Assembly (NCBI RefSeq): GCF_900104575.1
Contig: NZ_LT629731.1
Span: 3,022,843-3,086,842 of the forward strand
DNA from: Bacillus tuaregi
GTDB taxonomy: Bacteria > Bacillota > Bacilli > Bacillales > Cytobacillaceae
Length of the DNA stretch: 64,000 bases
Direction: 5' to 3'
In this document: positions 1 to 10,350 of the stretch, piece after piece
Layout of the letters: the number at the start of each line of letters is the position of its first letter
Numbering within the stretch: the stretch's first letter is position 1
The notes under the pieces: model-generated
Databases searched by the model: none
What the model was told of the DNA's origin: nothing
Seen by the model: the letters and a program-made list of their open reading frames with translations, nothing else
Program-made: the position numbers and the translations under genes

Positions 1-117
1 ATTCTCATTTGATGCCAGTTTTACAACCTTTTCAAGTCCATACTCTTTCTTAACAGATTCAATTGGTCTGCCGGGTTTATACGGAGCCAATGACAATAAT
101 TGTTCTTTCCACTTCAT
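1..117 (-). CDS. hisC: Histidinol-phosphate aminotransferase, N-terminal 39 residues (runs off the left edge)
   Basis: This is the start of a PLP-dependent aminotransferase that converts imidazole-acetol phosphate to histidinol phosphate; in Bacillus it also serves tyrosine and phenylalanine synthesis. The visible residues begin MKWKEQLLSLAPYKPGRPIE and reach KLASNEN, the typical HisC N-terminus with the ASNEN motif. An ATG at 117 is preceded by a GAGGTG ribosome site about 8 nt upstream. It lies 76 bp after aroB in the same direction. In B. subtilis aroH and the trp operon separate aroB from hisC; here they are missing. The rest of the gene is outside the window. Confidence 0.88.
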   Translation of the reverse strand, partial: MKWKEQLLSLAPYKPGRPIESVKKEYGLEKVVKLASNEN

Positions 118-193
118 AACAACATTCACCTCGTTCAATGATGATTTCTGATAAAGCTAAATCCGGTCTTAAAAAAGATAATCTCCCTTATTA

Positions 194-1261
194 TTAAAAA
201 AGACCCAATTCTAAAAGTATTTCCTTTTCTGATAATTCATAAAGTCCTGGCGAGCCAACTTTATTTAGAAGCACCATTCGAATTTGTTGTCCGACTGATT
301 TCTTATCACCCTTCATGCGTTCAACTAGACTTTCATAGGATAAACCTTCAGGCACCTTTGTTTGATAGCCTAGCTTCTCGACCCACTCATATAAGTCACT
401 TATGTCAAATTCAAGACCGGCATACTTTTTACTTAATTGTAAAGCAAACAGCATTCCAATCAAGACCGCTTCACCATGTGTCATTTTCCCGTAGCCCATC
501 TCAGCTTCAATTGCATGTCCAAGTGTATGTCCAAAGTTTAAATAAGCTCTTATTCCCGTCTCTTTTTCATCTTCAGCAACAATGGCACTTTTAATTTCAA
601 TTCCTCGCGCCAAAAACCGCTCTAACTCATCTCCAGTAATGTTATCTAAAGAGTTAATGTGAGCCTTTAGCCACTGATAAAAGGCAAGGTCTTGAATAAG
701 ACCGTGCTTTATCACTTCTGCAAAACCAGACCGTCTTTCATGTAGGGGCAGGCTTTTCAGAAAATCGATATCATAAATAACCGCTTCTGGCTGATAAAAG
801 GAGCCAATCATATTTTTTCCTTCCGGGTGATTGATTGCTACTTTACCGCCAACAGCACTGTCATGAGCCAAAATAGTAGTCGGAATTTGAATAAATGGAA
901 TTCCCCTCATAAAGGTGGCAGCAACAAAGCCGGATAAATCACCAACCGCTCCACCTCCTAAGGCAAGAATAAGGGAATGCCGGTCTAGCTTATATTTTAG
1001 TGCAGAAGTTAAGCACTCATAGTATACCTCAAATGTCTTAGCTTTCTCACCGCTTGGGACCTTTACCACTTCAGCCTGAAATTCAGCAATAGAATCAAGA
1101 ATAACAGGGAGATAGAGCTCTCCTACTATCTCATCTGTTATTATTAGTATTTTCGTCACTGCCTTCTGTTTCTTAATTACTGCTGGAAGCTGCTGAATTA
1201 CACCTTCACCGATATAGACAGGATACGCTTTTAAAGGAGTCTTAACTACATGCTCAATCAT
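194..1261 (-). CDS. aroB: 3-dehydroquinate synthase
   Basis: Second step of the shikimate pathway: NAD-dependent cyclisation of DAHP to 3-dehydroquinate in the cytosol. The 355-residue protein has the usual family length. Visible motifs are the nucleotide-binding stretch SGEKAKTFE and LGGGAVGDLSGF near residues 70-110, IPTTILAHDSAVGGK near 125-140, and the metal ligands in GFAEVIKHG, NFGHTLGHAIE and THGEAV. The ATG overlaps the aroC stop by one base (TAATG), so translation is probably coupled. aroC lies upstream and hisC downstream in one transcription direction. Confidence 0.97.
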   Translation of the reverse strand: MIEHVVKTPLKAYPVYIGEGVIQQLPAVIKKQKAVTKILIITDEIVGELYLPVILDSIAEFQAEVVKVPSGEKAKTFEVYYECLTSALKYKLDRHSLILALGGGAVGDLSGFVAATFMRGIPFIQIPTTILAHDSAVGGKVAINHPEGKNMIGSFYQPEAVIYDIDFLKSLPLHERRSGFAEVIKHGLIQDLAFYQWLKAHINSLDNITGDELERFLARGIEIKSAIVAEDEKETGIRAYLNFGHTLGHAIEAEMGYGKMTHGEAVLIGMLFALQLSKKYAGLEFDISDLYEWVEKLGYQTKVPEGLSYESLVERMKGDKKSVGQQIRMVLLNKVGSPGLYELSEKEILLELGLF

Positions 1262-2430
1262 TAAAATTCCCTCGCATAACTGCGTTGTTCAGCAATATTT
1301 TCCTTTAATGCATCAAAACGATCACTGTAGAATTGATCGACGATTGCCTGCGCTAGCTCCCAGGCAACTACATTTTCTGCGACAACCGATGCAGCTGGAA
1401 CGGCACAGCTGTCAGAACGCTCCACACTTGCAGAAAACGGCTCTTTTGTGTCAATATCAACACTTTGTAACGGCTTATAAAGTGTTGGGATAGGCTTCAT
1501 TACACCTCTTACAACAATTGGCATGCCTGTAGACATCCCGCCTTCTAAACCGCCTAATCGATTCGTTTTCCGGTAATAGCCTTTTTCCTCTTCCCAGGCG
1601 ATTTCATCATGAACCTCACTGCCTGGTATATGAGCCGCTTCAAAGCCGATGCCAAATTCGACACCTTTAAAAGCATTGATAGAGCAAATGGCTGCAGCAA
1701 GCTTCGCATCCAGCTTTCGGTCGTAGTGAACATAACTGCCGACACCAGCCGGCATTCCTTCGACAATCACCTCGACAATTCCACCAATTGAATCTCCGTT
1801 TTCCTTCGCAGTATCGATCGCTTTCATCATTTCCTTTTCTGCATCTGGATCAAGGCAGCGAACCGGTGAATTTTCTGTTATTTCTCTTAAGCTTTGGATT
1901 GACTCGTAGCTTGATATAGCTGATTTAACTCCACCAATTTCCACAACATGTGAAGCTACTTCTATTCCTAGCAGCGATAACATTTTTTTCGCCACCGCTC
2001 CTGCAGCCACCCTTACGGTTGTTTCCCTTGCAGACGAGCGTTCCAATACATTTCTCATATCACGGTGTCCATATTTTAAGGCACCATTTAAGTCAGCATG
2101 TCCAGGACGAGGACGGGTTACTTTTCTTTTTACTTCATCTGCATTCTCATCTATCGGGTCCGCCCCCATAATCTTGGTCCAATGCTTCCAGTCATTGTTC
2201 TCAACCACCAGTGCCACTGGTGACCCAAGCGTTAAACCATGTCTTACACCACTTGTAATTGCAGCGGTATCTTTTTCAATCTGCATTCGACGCCCACGTC
2301 CATACCCTTTCTGTCTCCTAGCAAGCTGAACATTTATATCCTCTTGCAACAACGGCATTCCCGCAGGTAAACCTTCAATAATTGTTGTTAATTGGGGTCC
2401 ATGTGATTCCCCGGCAGTTAAATATCTCAT
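1261..2430 (-). CDS. aroC: Chorismate synthase
   Basis: Last step of the common aromatic pathway: FMN-dependent elimination of phosphate from EPSP to give chorismate. The protein is 389 residues, the usual length. It starts with [13 protein letters not shown] and carries [11 protein letters not shown] (FMN and substrate binding), [26 protein letters not shown] and the C-terminal [10 protein letters not shown] signature. In B. subtilis the gene is called aroF. It is followed by aroB with a one-base overlap and lies 140 bp after cheR, the Bacillus ndk-cheR-aro order. Confidence 0.97.
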   Translation of the reverse strand: MRYLTAGESHGPQLTTIIEGLPAGMPLLQEDINVQLARRQKGYGRGRRMQIEKDTAAITSGVRHGLTLGSPVALVVENNDWKHWTKIMGADPIDENADEVKRKVTRPRPGHADLNGALKYGHRDMRNVLERSSARETTVRVAAGAVAKKMLSLLGIEVASHVVEIGGVKSAISSYESIQSLREITENSPVRCLDPDAEKEMMKAIDTAKENGDSIGGIVEVIVEGMPAGVGSYVHYDRKLDAKLAAAICSINAFKGVEFGIGFEAAHIPGSEVHDEIAWEEEKGYYRKTNRLGGLEGGMSTGMPIVVRGVMKPIPTLYKPLQSVDIDTKEPFSASVERSDSCAVPAASVVAENVVAWELAQAIVDQFYSDRFDALKENIAEQRSYAREF

Positions 2431-2571
2431 CTTCTTCTTTCTCCCTTCAACTCGTTAAAGGATTATGTATCAATATAACATATGAATAAAAATTAGAATA
2501 GTAAGTTTTTAAAAAAATGATATGTTCATTAACTCCTTTGGCTTATTCATGAGCACATTGATGCAATCCTA

Positions 2572-3372
<801 letters not shown>

Positions 3373-3505
3373 CTAGGATAACCTTAGTATAGCGGAAAAA
3401 GAGGAAATTGGAGACTATTTTATTTAAATTGTCTAAAAAAAGTTATACAACTATCACCAGTAATGAGATTAAATAAATTCTCCATTGGATACGTTTACAA
3501 ATTAA

Positions 3506-3531
3506 AAAACACTTGCATTTGCAAGTGTTTT
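3506..3531 (-). terminator. Terminator after ndk
   Basis: Palindrome AACACTTGCA/TGCAAGTGTT with flanking A and T runs, 3 bp after the ndk stop. Confidence 0.85.
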
Positions 3532-3533
3532 TT

Positions 3534-3980
3534 CTAGTTAATCCATTCATTGATTAATTTCTTATATTCAACAAGTTCAGTTTCATTAAAGAAAATACCA
3601 ATTTCACGAACAGCACTTTCTGGTGAATCAGAGCCGTGAATAACGTTTTTCCCAACCGTCACACCGAAATCCCCACGGATAGTTCCAGGTGCCGCATCCT
3701 TCGGGTTTGTTGAACCCATCATTTGACGCGCAGTTGTAATAACATTTTCACCTTCCCATACCATAGCAAATACAGGACCTGAAGTGATGAAATCAACTAA
3801 TTCTCCAAAAAATGGACGTTCTTTATGCTCACCATAATGCTCCTCGGCTAATTGTTGTGAGATACTCATAAGCTTACCACCAACAAGCTGAAAGCCTTTC
3901 TTTTCAAAACGAGAAACAATTTCGCCAATTAGATTACGTTGTACACCATCAGGTTTTACCATTAAAAATGTTCTTTCCAT
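3534..3980 (-). CDS. ndk: Nucleoside diphosphate kinase
   Basis: Transfers the terminal phosphate of ATP to nucleoside diphosphates through a phosphohistidine, balancing NTP pools. The 148-residue protein starts [16 protein letters not shown]. The catalytic histidine lies in [12 protein letters not shown], near residue 115, and the substrate loop is [12 protein letters not shown]. An in-frame ATG-like extension upstream is rejected because AGGGG precedes the ATG at 3980. A strong terminator follows directly (3506-3531), so ndk closes the hepS-menG-hepT-ndk run. Confidence 0.97.
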   Translation of the reverse strand: MERTFLMVKPDGVQRNLIGEIVSRFEKKGFQLVGGKLMSISQQLAEEHYGEHKERPFFGELVDFITSGPVFAMVWEGENVITTARQMMGSTNPKDAAPGTIRGDFGVTVGKNVIHGSDSPESAVREIGIFFNETELVEYKKLINEWIN

Positions 3981-4088
3981 GAACTCAGCCCCTATTACAG
4001 TATGTATAGTAGATATCCTTTCGAGAAATATTCTCAAAGAGGACAACCCATGGAAATAATATCATTTTTTTGAAAAATTCGCAACTTC

Positions 4089-5051
4089 TTAATATTTTCG
4101 CTTTCCGATGTACTTTGCAATACTTCTGAGAGCTGTTTTCGCTTGATTTTGTGGGAGCTCTTCTACCAACGCCAATGCCTTTTCAAGATATTGATTACTC
4201 ACCTTTCTGGCTCTATCGATTGCATTAGAACGAATAATCATTTTTATAATATAATCCATATCTTTTCGTGACATATTTTCATGAACCTTTATGATTTCTT
4301 TGCGAATGGAAAGATCCTCCATAGCAAATAATACAGGAAGTGTTATATTTCCTTGCAGCAAATCACTTCCTGACGGTTTTCCTAATTCCTTTTCCGTCGC
4401 TGTGAAATCAAGGATATCGTCGATGATTTGATAAGACATTCCGACATAATAGCCAAACCTTGTCAACTTCCTTTGTAGATTTTGATCTGCATTAGAGCAT
4501 ATGGCACCAAGCTCACAGCTCGTTGAAATAAGGAGGGCCGTCTTCCGCTTTATTCTTCGCAGATAATCCTTCAGATTCTGGTCAAAACGATACTTATCCT
4601 TAATTTGTTCAATTTCCCCAATAACCAATTCTACCATTGTATCGGCTAAAATTTTGTGTGCCTCAGGCTTATCAATTTCCGTCATAAGCTCGAGTGAGCG
4701 AGCAAATATATAATCACCAGTATACATAGCGATTCGATTATCCCATTTTGCCTTAACTGTCAGCTTTCCTCTACGAATTTCAGCATCATCAATGACATCA
4801 TCATGAATTAAGGAAGCAGCATGGATTAACTCAAGTGCCACAGCTACTTTCTTTATAATATGTACGTCATACGAACCGAACTTGGCTGCAAGTAAAACAA
4901 AGAGGGGACGAATCCGTTTTCCCCCAGCTTGTAATAAATGTAAAGAAGCTTCTTGAAGCAATGCTGAATCTGCGTAGACAGCCTCCTCCAATGCTTCCTC
5001 AACGATATCAAAGTCAGAATTTAAAAATGAATACATCATTTTAAATTTCAT
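4089..5051 (-). CDS. hepT: Heptaprenyl diphosphate synthase component II
   Basis: Catalytic subunit of the two-part prenyl transferase that makes the C35 side chain of menaquinone-7; it works with HepS. The two aspartate-rich motifs are visible: DDVIDD near residue 85 and DDILDF near residue 210, with GGKRIRP and a C-terminal AIAKYIGKRKY. The ATG at 5051 (MKFKMMYSFLN) is chosen because AAGGTGG lies 8 nt upstream; the longer TTG-initiated reading at 5096 has no ribosome site. The product has 320 residues, like the B. subtilis protein. Confidence 0.95.
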   Translation of the reverse strand: MKFKMMYSFLNSDFDIVEEALEEAVYADSALLQEASLHLLQAGGKRIRPLFVLLAAKFGSYDVHIIKKVAVALELIHAASLIHDDVIDDAEIRRGKLTVKAKWDNRIAMYTGDYIFARSLELMTEIDKPEAHKILADTMVELVIGEIEQIKDKYRFDQNLKDYLRRIKRKTALLISTSCELGAICSNADQNLQRKLTRFGYYVGMSYQIIDDILDFTATEKELGKPSGSDLLQGNITLPVLFAMEDLSIRKEIIKVHENMSRKDMDYIIKMIIRSNAIDRARKVSNQYLEKALALVEELPQNQAKTALRSIAKYIGKRKY

Positions 5052-5168
5052 ATCCGTATCCACCTTGCTGTAACCCTGTCTGCTAGCATGAAGCAAAAGG
5101 AGTTGCTTTCTTCAATCATAATCAAAACAAGCAATTTACCGAATGCTACATTTAACAAACAGAAATAT

Positions 5169-5873
5169 CTATTTATTTTGTTTTTTTCCAATATGGACAG
5201 CTGCCACTCCGCCAGCATACGGCTTAAACGTTACATCAACTAGTCCGGCTTTTCTAAACATATTAGCTAGCTCTTTCATACCTGGAAAACTTCGTGCCGA
5301 CTCTTGAAGCCAGGAATATTCTTGATAGCTTTTGGCAAATAGCTTTCCAAAAAGAGGCATAATAAAACGAAAGTAAAAATAATATAATTGCTTAAAACCA
5401 ATTAATGTCGGCTGCGATGTCTCCAAGCACACAACCATCCCTCCAGGTTTGACAACCCGATGCATTTCTTTTAACACAGTCATAACATCTGGCACATTTC
5501 TAAGTCCGAAGCCAATTGTCACATAATCAAAGGAATTATCAGGAAATGGCAGTTCCATCGCATTCCCGTGTATAAGTTTCACTTGCTGTAAATGGCGTAC
5601 CTTTTCCTCTCCTACATTAAGCATATTCTGACTAAAGTCCAGACCCATTACTTCACCATTAGGGCCTACAGCGTTAGCAAGTGCGATTGTCCAATCTGCT
5701 GTTCCACAACAAACATCAAGCGCTTTCGAGTCTTTTTGCACATTCATCATTCTCATGGTGTCCGAACGCCATTTTACATGTTGTTTAAAGCTGATTACCG
5801 AGTTCATTTTATCATATTGGTTTGAAATCTTCTCGAAAACGTTATGGACCTTTTGTTCTTTTGTTTGTTGCAT
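5169..5873 (-). CDS. menG: Demethylmenaquinone methyltransferase
   Basis: SAM-dependent C-methylation of demethylmenaquinone, the last step of menaquinone synthesis (UbiE/MenG family; also called menH or ubiE). It has 234 residues. SAM-binding motif I is [11 protein letters not shown] near residue 52; GFGLRNVPD and [13 protein letters not shown] are the MenG signatures. Its start is 5 bp after the hepS stop and hepT follows, so enzymes for side chain and ring methylation are made together. Confidence 0.95.
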   Translation of the reverse strand: MQQTKEQKVHNVFEKISNQYDKMNSVISFKQHVKWRSDTMRMMNVQKDSKALDVCCGTADWTIALANAVGPNGEVMGLDFSQNMLNVGEEKVRHLQQVKLIHGNAMELPFPDNSFDYVTIGFGLRNVPDVMTVLKEMHRVVKPGGMVVCLETSQPTLIGFKQLYYFYFRFIMPLFGKLFAKSYQEYSWLQESARSFPGMKELANMFRKAGLVDVTFKPYAGGVAAVHIGKKQNK

Positions 5874-5878
5874 AGCAT

Positions 5879-6697
5879 TTACCCTTCTTCCACAAATGAT
5901 TTTTCTCTTGGAGAATAATCCTTGATCATATTCATCATTCGTTCCTCATATAAAGTATTGAAAGGCTGAATTTTATTCATTCCCTTTGTCATCAATTGCA
6001 TTGAATATTCAATATAGCTGTCATAAATTTGCAATACCTCTTGGGGCTGTTCAACTGCTTTTTGCTTTTGGTTTTTCATAAACAAACGATCTAATGCCGC
6101 GAACACGACTGAATCACCTGTTTTTTCCTGGCGTTGTTTTTCTAGAAGCAGTCTTTTGACTAATAGCCAGTTTGAGGCACTTTCATACCATTCAGCAACC
6201 CCAAAATAATTGATTAATTTATCTATTAATGAAAACTCAATCATCTTGACACTACTCATGATTGTATGAAAATCATCCTGATCTTTATGGTAAATGAATA
6301 CCTTATGTTCGTTAATATTTTTTACACCTTCTGATAAGGCCTTAATTACCTGTACATTCTCTATGCTAGCTAAAAACTTATAGTACAGACCGCTATAATA
6401 ATCACCAGCCAGTACGGTTAACTGTCTAATTTTCATGTTTGTTTCATCCACAAGGGTATTCGTGACTTGATCATGTGTATCTAAAGCCACCTGCATCAGC
6501 ATGATTGCTAAAACATATATGTCTTTTTCATGCGGGGAAAGTTCGAGTTGGTCGACGATTGAAATAAGAATCAGAAGCTTATCCTCATCAATCTCTGGTG
6601 GAATAATATATTCACGTAAATAAGGATGGATAACATATTTTTCTATCCTTTCCTTTGTATAAGTTAATTTATCTACAATTTCACGCAATCCAATCAC
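5879..6697 (-). CDS. hepS: Heptaprenyl diphosphate synthase component I
   Basis: Small non-catalytic subunit of heptaprenyl diphosphate synthase; it binds HepT and helps set product length. The 272-residue protein has the helical HEPPP_synt_1 pattern and lacks the DDxxD motifs, as expected. Characteristic stretches are [14 protein letters not shown] near residue 30, [15 protein letters not shown] near residue 95 and [11 protein letters not shown]. The start codon is GTG. It heads the hepS-menG-hepT operon; mtrB lies 187 bp upstream. Confidence 0.9.
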   Translation of the reverse strand: MIGLREIVDKLTYTKERIEKYVIHPYLREYIIPPEIDEDKLLILISIVDQLELSPHEKDIYVLAIMLMQVALDTHDQVTNTLVDETNMKIRQLTVLAGDYYSGLYYKFLASIENVQVIKALSEGVKNINEHKVFIYHKDQDDFHTIMSSVKMIEFSLIDKLINYFGVAEWYESASNWLLVKRLLLEKQRQEKTGDSVVFAALDRLFMKNQKQKAVEQPQEVLQIYDSYIEYSMQLMTKGMNKIQPFNTLYEERMMNMIKDYSPREKSFVEEG

Positions 6698-6884
6698 CCT
6701 TATTTCCCCAACTTATCTTCTAGGTTGTCTATCTTTTTTCAATTAGGTCATGTTTATTTTTATTCTATTTTTGATTACAAAAAAACAATAAGCAGCCATA
6801 ATTATAGCATAAATGTAAAGAATTTGGCAGACCAAATAAAATTTATGTCGTAGAATCTGATATCTAGTTGCCGCAGGCTCCCAA

Positions 6885-7136
6885 TCATTTCTCCTGCTGA
6901 CTGTGCCTGCCTTCGCTCTCCACATCACCATAGGCGGTTTTAATTAACGCTTCACCACGTACTTTGATTGCTGAAGTATGCTCGGTAAACTGAGCAATCA
7001 TCACTTCCCCTTTATCTAATTTTTCAGAATGATGAAATCTAGTATCAGACCCTCTGGTCAATCCGATTACATTCACTCCGTCCTGTTTTGCTTTTATAAT
7101 AACATATTCACTAACTGAAGACTTTTTCACATCCAT
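6885..7136 (-). CDS. mtrB: Tryptophan RNA-binding attenuation protein (TRAP)
   Basis: TRAP forms an 11-subunit ring that, with bound tryptophan, wraps (G/U)AG-repeat RNA and ends trp operon transcription. The 83-residue protein keeps [13 protein letters not shown] and TEHTSA (tryptophan pocket) and the RNA-binding residues of LDKGE and IKVRG. The tail after AYGDVESE is a few residues longer than the 75-residue B. subtilis protein. It follows folE by 83 bp, the mtrA-mtrB order. No trp operon lies in the usual place near aroB, so its targets must be elsewhere. Confidence 0.95.
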   Translation of the reverse strand: MDVKKSSVSEYVIIKAKQDGVNVIGLTRGSDTRFHHSEKLDKGEVMIAQFTEHTSAIKVRGEALIKTAYGDVESEGRHSQQEK

Positions 7137-7219
7137 CTGTTTACACCTCTCCGAAATAGTATCTATACGTTTAAACTATTCTAAACCCTATTATTTATAC
7201 AAACCACATACTCTTTTAC

Positions 7220-7786
7220 TTAGTCTTTTATGAGAGATAATACTTCCGCTCTTGATGCTGCATCGTTTAAGAATGTACCACGAACGGCAGAAGTAACCGT
7301 TTTGGAGCCTGGCTTTTTTACACCGCGCATTGTCATACACATATGCTCTGCTTCAATTACGACCATAACACCATATGGCTCTAATGTTTCATATATGCTG
7401 TCAGCTATTGTAGACGTAATTCTTTCCTGGAGCTGCGGTCTTTTAGCAACAGCTTCAACGGCCCTAGCGAGCTTGCTTAGACCGGTAACCTTTCCATTTC
7501 GTGGTATGTAAGCAACATGAGCTTTTCCAAAGAAGGGAACCAGATGGTGTTCACACATAGAATAAAAAGGAATATCCTTTACTAACACAAGTTCCTCATG
7601 GTCCTCCCCAAATATCGTTTCAAAATGTTCCTTAGGGTCCTGTCCCAGCCCGTTAAATACTTCTTCATACATCTTAGCGACTCTTTTTGGTGTATCAAGC
7701 AAGCCTTCACGATTTGGATCCTCACCGATGGCTTCAAGTATTAAACGTACCGCTTCTTCGATTTGGGTACGGTTCACATTTGACAT
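7220..7786 (-). CDS. folE: GTP cyclohydrolase I
   Basis: Converts GTP to dihydroneopterin triphosphate, the first step of folate synthesis (called mtrA in B. subtilis). The 188-residue protein has the zinc and catalytic motif [19 protein letters not shown] near residue 80, [18 protein letters not shown] and the second zinc cysteine in [12 protein letters not shown]. The start ATG has AGGAGG 8 nt upstream. It is followed by mtrB, as in the mtrAB operon. Confidence 0.96.
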   Translation of the reverse strand: MSNVNRTQIEEAVRLILEAIGEDPNREGLLDTPKRVAKMYEEVFNGLGQDPKEHFETIFGEDHEELVLVKDIPFYSMCEHHLVPFFGKAHVAYIPRNGKVTGLSKLARAVEAVAKRPQLQERITSTIADSIYETLEPYGVMVVIEAEHMCMTMRGVKKPGSKTVTSAVRGTFLNDAASRAEVLSLIKD

Positions 7787-8037
7787 TTCTATATCCTCCT
7801 AAATTCTAACTAAATAACGTACGGGTGCACTAGTAGATACACTTCTTGATAAAAAAACGTTTACACTATTGCATAACCGGTACGCAGTCTTTTACTTTTT
7901 ATATTAGCATATTTATATTAGCATACCTATTCATTTAATATTAGGGAAAAAATTAGGGGAAAGGAGGAACAGCCTCCGTATCCATTAAGCTAGAATGAAT
8001 GGAGTATCAAGGATAAAAAGAAAGCTCATTTCAAAAT

Positions 8038-8066
8038 AAAGAACCGCGATTATCTCGCGGTTCTTT
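8038..8066 (-). terminator. Terminator after hbs
   Basis: Stem AAAGAACCGCGA / TCGCGGTTCTTT with a 5-nt loop, 18 bp after the hbs stop. Confidence 0.85.
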
Positions 8067-8083
8067 ATAAGCACTTTATGTAA

Positions 8084-8356
8084 TTATTTCACTGCATCCT
8101 TAAGCGCTTTACCTGGTTTAAATGCAGGGACTTTACTTGCAGCAATTTCGATTTCATCACCTGTTTGAGGGTTACGTCCTTTACGTGCAGCACGCTCACG
8201 CACCTCGAAGTTTCCAAAACCAATTAGTTGTACTTTATCTCCATCTTTTAATGCATTTAAGATAGAATCAAAAACGGCATCAACTGCTTTAGTAGCATCT
8301 TTTTTTGAAAGCTCGCTTGCTTCAGCAACTGCGTTAATAAGTTCTGTTTTGTTCAT
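8084..8356 (-). CDS. hbs: HU family nucleoid protein
   Basis: Abundant histone-like protein that bends and compacts DNA. The 90 residues start [20 protein letters not shown] and include [18 protein letters not shown], the DNA-binding arm. A GTG nine bases upstream is in frame, but it sits inside the ribosome site GGAGGTG, so the ATG at 8356 is chosen. A strong terminator follows. The leader upstream is long and carries a transposon-like structured repeat (8454-8580), described separately. Confidence 0.97.
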   Translation of the reverse strand: MNKTELINAVAEASELSKKDATKAVDAVFDSILNALKDGDKVQLIGFGNFEVRERAARKGRNPQTGDEIEIAASKVPAFKPGKALKDAVK

Positions 8357-8453
8357 GCCAGTCACCTCCTCCCAAGATAACCTAACTTTCTAAATTGTTT
8401 CTTACATACATTTGTAAACAAAAAATGCCCATTCTATACGTTGTTGCTCATTT

Positions 8454-8580
8454 TTAACTTCATTCAACAAAAGTCCTCCAATCCAATATAGAGGGAAGAT
8501 GAATGAAGTTAAGCCTCCGGCGGATGTCCAATTATCGAACTTGATAAAAATCCGACGCAAATTCGCCGAGCGAATTTGAT
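8454..8580 (+). repeat. Structured repeat, copy A (probable IS200/IS605-derived element)
   Basis: It begins TTAACTTCATTCAACAAAAG, and the 12-bp arm TTAACTTCATTC (8454-8465) is repeated inverted at 8501-8512. Then comes a conserved block (8501-8522) ending CCTCCGGCG, a stem TTATCGA...TTGATAA, and a terminal hairpin AAATTCG/CGAATTT. Copy B at 54421-54610 matches these parts in inverted orientation and is about 60 bp longer. Copy A lies about 100 bp before the hbs start. The IS605 link is from memory of similar tnpB-adjacent sequences, not a search. Confidence 0.7.
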
Positions 8581-8591
8581 TAACAAGCATA

Positions 8592-8620
8592 ATCTTAAAT
8601 CAACGAATAGAATATTTCAA
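8592..8620 (-). promoter_or_regulatory. Candidate sigma-A promoter of hbs
   Basis: Minus strand: TTGAAA, 17-bp spacer, TAAGAT. Transcription would start near 8585 and give a leader of about 230 nt that includes the structured repeat at 8454-8580. It is the best sigma-A match I found in this gap; other promoters are possible. Confidence 0.5.
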
Positions 8621-8842
8621 CTGTTTTTTAGCAAAAAACCTTTATTTACAAGGGATTAGCATGAATAATAGTAATTCTGATAAAAGGTTATCATAATCAT
8701 ATAATGTTAGCAAGAAAAATTCTTATCATGCTCATATACTTTATATTTTATGACAAAACTTCGAAAAAACAGCATGAATAATGGCTATTTTCTAACCATT
8801 ATTGCCATAAAATGAGTCTTACAAACCTGTTTCCTATTGCCA

Positions 8843-8873
8843 ACAAAAAAAAGAACCCTCAATCGAGAGTTCT
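8843..8873 (-). terminator. Terminator overlapping the spoIVA stop
   Basis: Minus-strand stem AGAACTCTC/GAGGGTTCT with one mismatch, followed by a run of eight or more T residues; it begins within the spoIVA stop codon. Confidence 0.8.
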
Positions 8874-10350
8874 ACAGGATAATCGCAATTAATCCGCCAG
8901 ATCCTTCGTTAATAATTCTTTCGAGGGTTTCCTTTAACTTATAGCGGGCATTTTCTGGCATTAAGGATAGTTTCGCTTGAATGCCCTCTCGGACAATGGA
9001 GCTCAAGCTTCTACCAAATATATCTGAACTCCAAATCGATAATGGATCATCTTCAAAATCTTGCATTAAGTATCGGACTAGCTCCTCACTTTGCTTTTCC
9101 GTCCCAATAATTGGTGCAAATTCACTTTCTACATCTACTTTAATCATATGAATAGACGGTGCAACCGCTTTTAATCGGACACCAAAGCGGGATCCCTGTC
9201 GAATGATTTCCGGTTCATCGAGACTCATATCGGCTAATGATGGAGCAGCAATCCCATAGCCAGTTTGTTTCACCATTTTCAATGCATCTGCGACAACGTC
9301 ATACTCCGCCTTCGCATGGGCAAAATCCTGCATCAGTTCAAGCAAGTGATCCTTGCCGCGAATCTCGACACCGACAATTTCTTTTAGAATATCATCATAT
9401 AAATCATCCGGTGCATAAAGGTCAATTTCGGCAATCCCCTGACCCATTTCGATTCCGGCTAAACTCGCCCGGTCGATAAATTCAAAATCACTAAAGTGAT
9501 GAACGACCCGATCCACATCGCGCAGGCGTTTAATATCCTTTACCGTTTCCTTCACGGCTTCCTGATAGCTTTCACGCAACCAATGATTTTCACGTAATAC
9601 CATCACCCAGCTCGGAAGATTTACGTTTACTTCAAGGACTGGGAATTCGTATAAAGCCTCTCTCATGACATTTAATACATCTGATTCCCGCATTCCCTCT
9701 ACACTCATAGCCAAGACTGGTATATCATATTTCTCTGATAGTTCCTCACGAAGGGCTTCCGTGTTTGGATGCTGCGGCTGGACGCTGTTGATAATCATAA
9801 TAAATGGTTTACCAACCTCTTTCAGCTCATTTATCACTCGCTCTTCCGCTTCTATATAGTTACTGCGTGGAATTTCACCGATGGTTCCGTCTGTTGTAAT
9901 CACTACTCCAATTGTTGAATGCTCCTGAATGACCTTTCTTGTGCCAATTTCGGCTGCTTCATGGAATGGAATCGGTTCCTCGTACCATGGTGTTGTAATC
10001 ATACGGGGACCATTTTCATCTTCGTAACCTTTAGCACCTGGTACTGTATAGCCGACACAGTCAACTAAACGAATATTGACATCCAACCCTTCCCCAACAT
10101 GAACGTTGGCGGCCTGGTTTGGAACAAACTTCGGCTCGGTTGTCATAATAGTTTTTCCTGCTGCACTTTGAGGTAACTCATCTTGGGTACGAGCGCGTTC
10201 GGCTTCATTATTCATGCTTGGCAATACGACCAATTCCATAAACTTTTTAATAAAAGTGGATTTTCCTGTACGAACAGCGCCTACCACTCCAAAATATATA
10301 TCACCGCCCGTTCTCTCGGCAATATCTTTAAAAATATCAACCTTTTCCAA
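8872..10350 (-). CDS. spoIVA: Stage IV sporulation protein A, spore coat assembly ATPase
   Basis: SpoIVA polymerises on the outer forespore membrane by ATP hydrolysis and forms the base for the spore coat. The 492-residue protein has the Walker A motif GAVRTGKST near residue 24, VDCVGYTVPGAKGYED near residue 96 and TTDGTIGEIPRSNY. The C-terminal part includes GSGGLIAIIL, the membrane-targeting tail. The start is TTG with GGGAGG upstream. The gene is alone between two terminators, with a sigma-E-like promoter at 10419-10448. Confidence 0.97.
   Translation of the reverse strand: MEKVDIFKDIAERTGGDIYFGVVGAVRTGKSTFIKKFMELVVLPSMNNEAERARTQDELPQSAAGKTIMTTEPKFVPNQAANVHVGEGLDVNIRLVDCVGYTVPGAKGYEDENGPRMITTPWYEEPIPFHEAAEIGTRKVIQEHSTIGVVITTDGTIGEIPRSNYIEAEERVINELKEVGKPFIMIINSVQPQHPNTEALREELSEKYDIPVLAMSVEGMRESDVLNVMREALYEFPVLEVNVNLPSWVMVLRENHWLRESYQEAVKETVKDIKRLRDVDRVVHHFSDFEFIDRASLAGIEMGQGIAEIDLYAPDDLYDDILKEIVGVEIRGKDHLLELMQDFAHAKAEYDVVADALKMVKQTGYGIAAPSLADMSLDEPEIIRQGSRFGVRLKAVAPSIHMIKVDVESEFAPIIGTEKQSEELVRYLMQDFEDDPLSIWSSDIFGRSLSSIVREGIQAKLSLMPENARYKLKETLERIINEGSGGLIAIIL

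Larger units (their letters stand above)
8366..8871. other. Intergenic region hbs-spoIVA (about 500 bp)
   Basis: Holds the hbs leader with repeat copy A (8454-8580), a candidate hbs promoter (8592-8620), a small palindrome AATAATGG/CCATTATT (8777-8803) and the spoIVA terminator. A 62-codon minus frame at 8402-8590 overlaps the repeat and is not taken as a gene. Confidence 0.7.

Noticed and set aside
7787..8037. Possible small gene or riboswitch before folE
   Set aside because: Only AT-rich sequence with short repeats of TATATTAGCAT and a weak GGAGG/CCTCC hairpin; nothing supports a named element.
8402..8590. A 62-codon minus-strand frame upstream of hbs
   Set aside because: It lies almost fully inside repeat copy A, has no ribosome site and no recognisable protein features.
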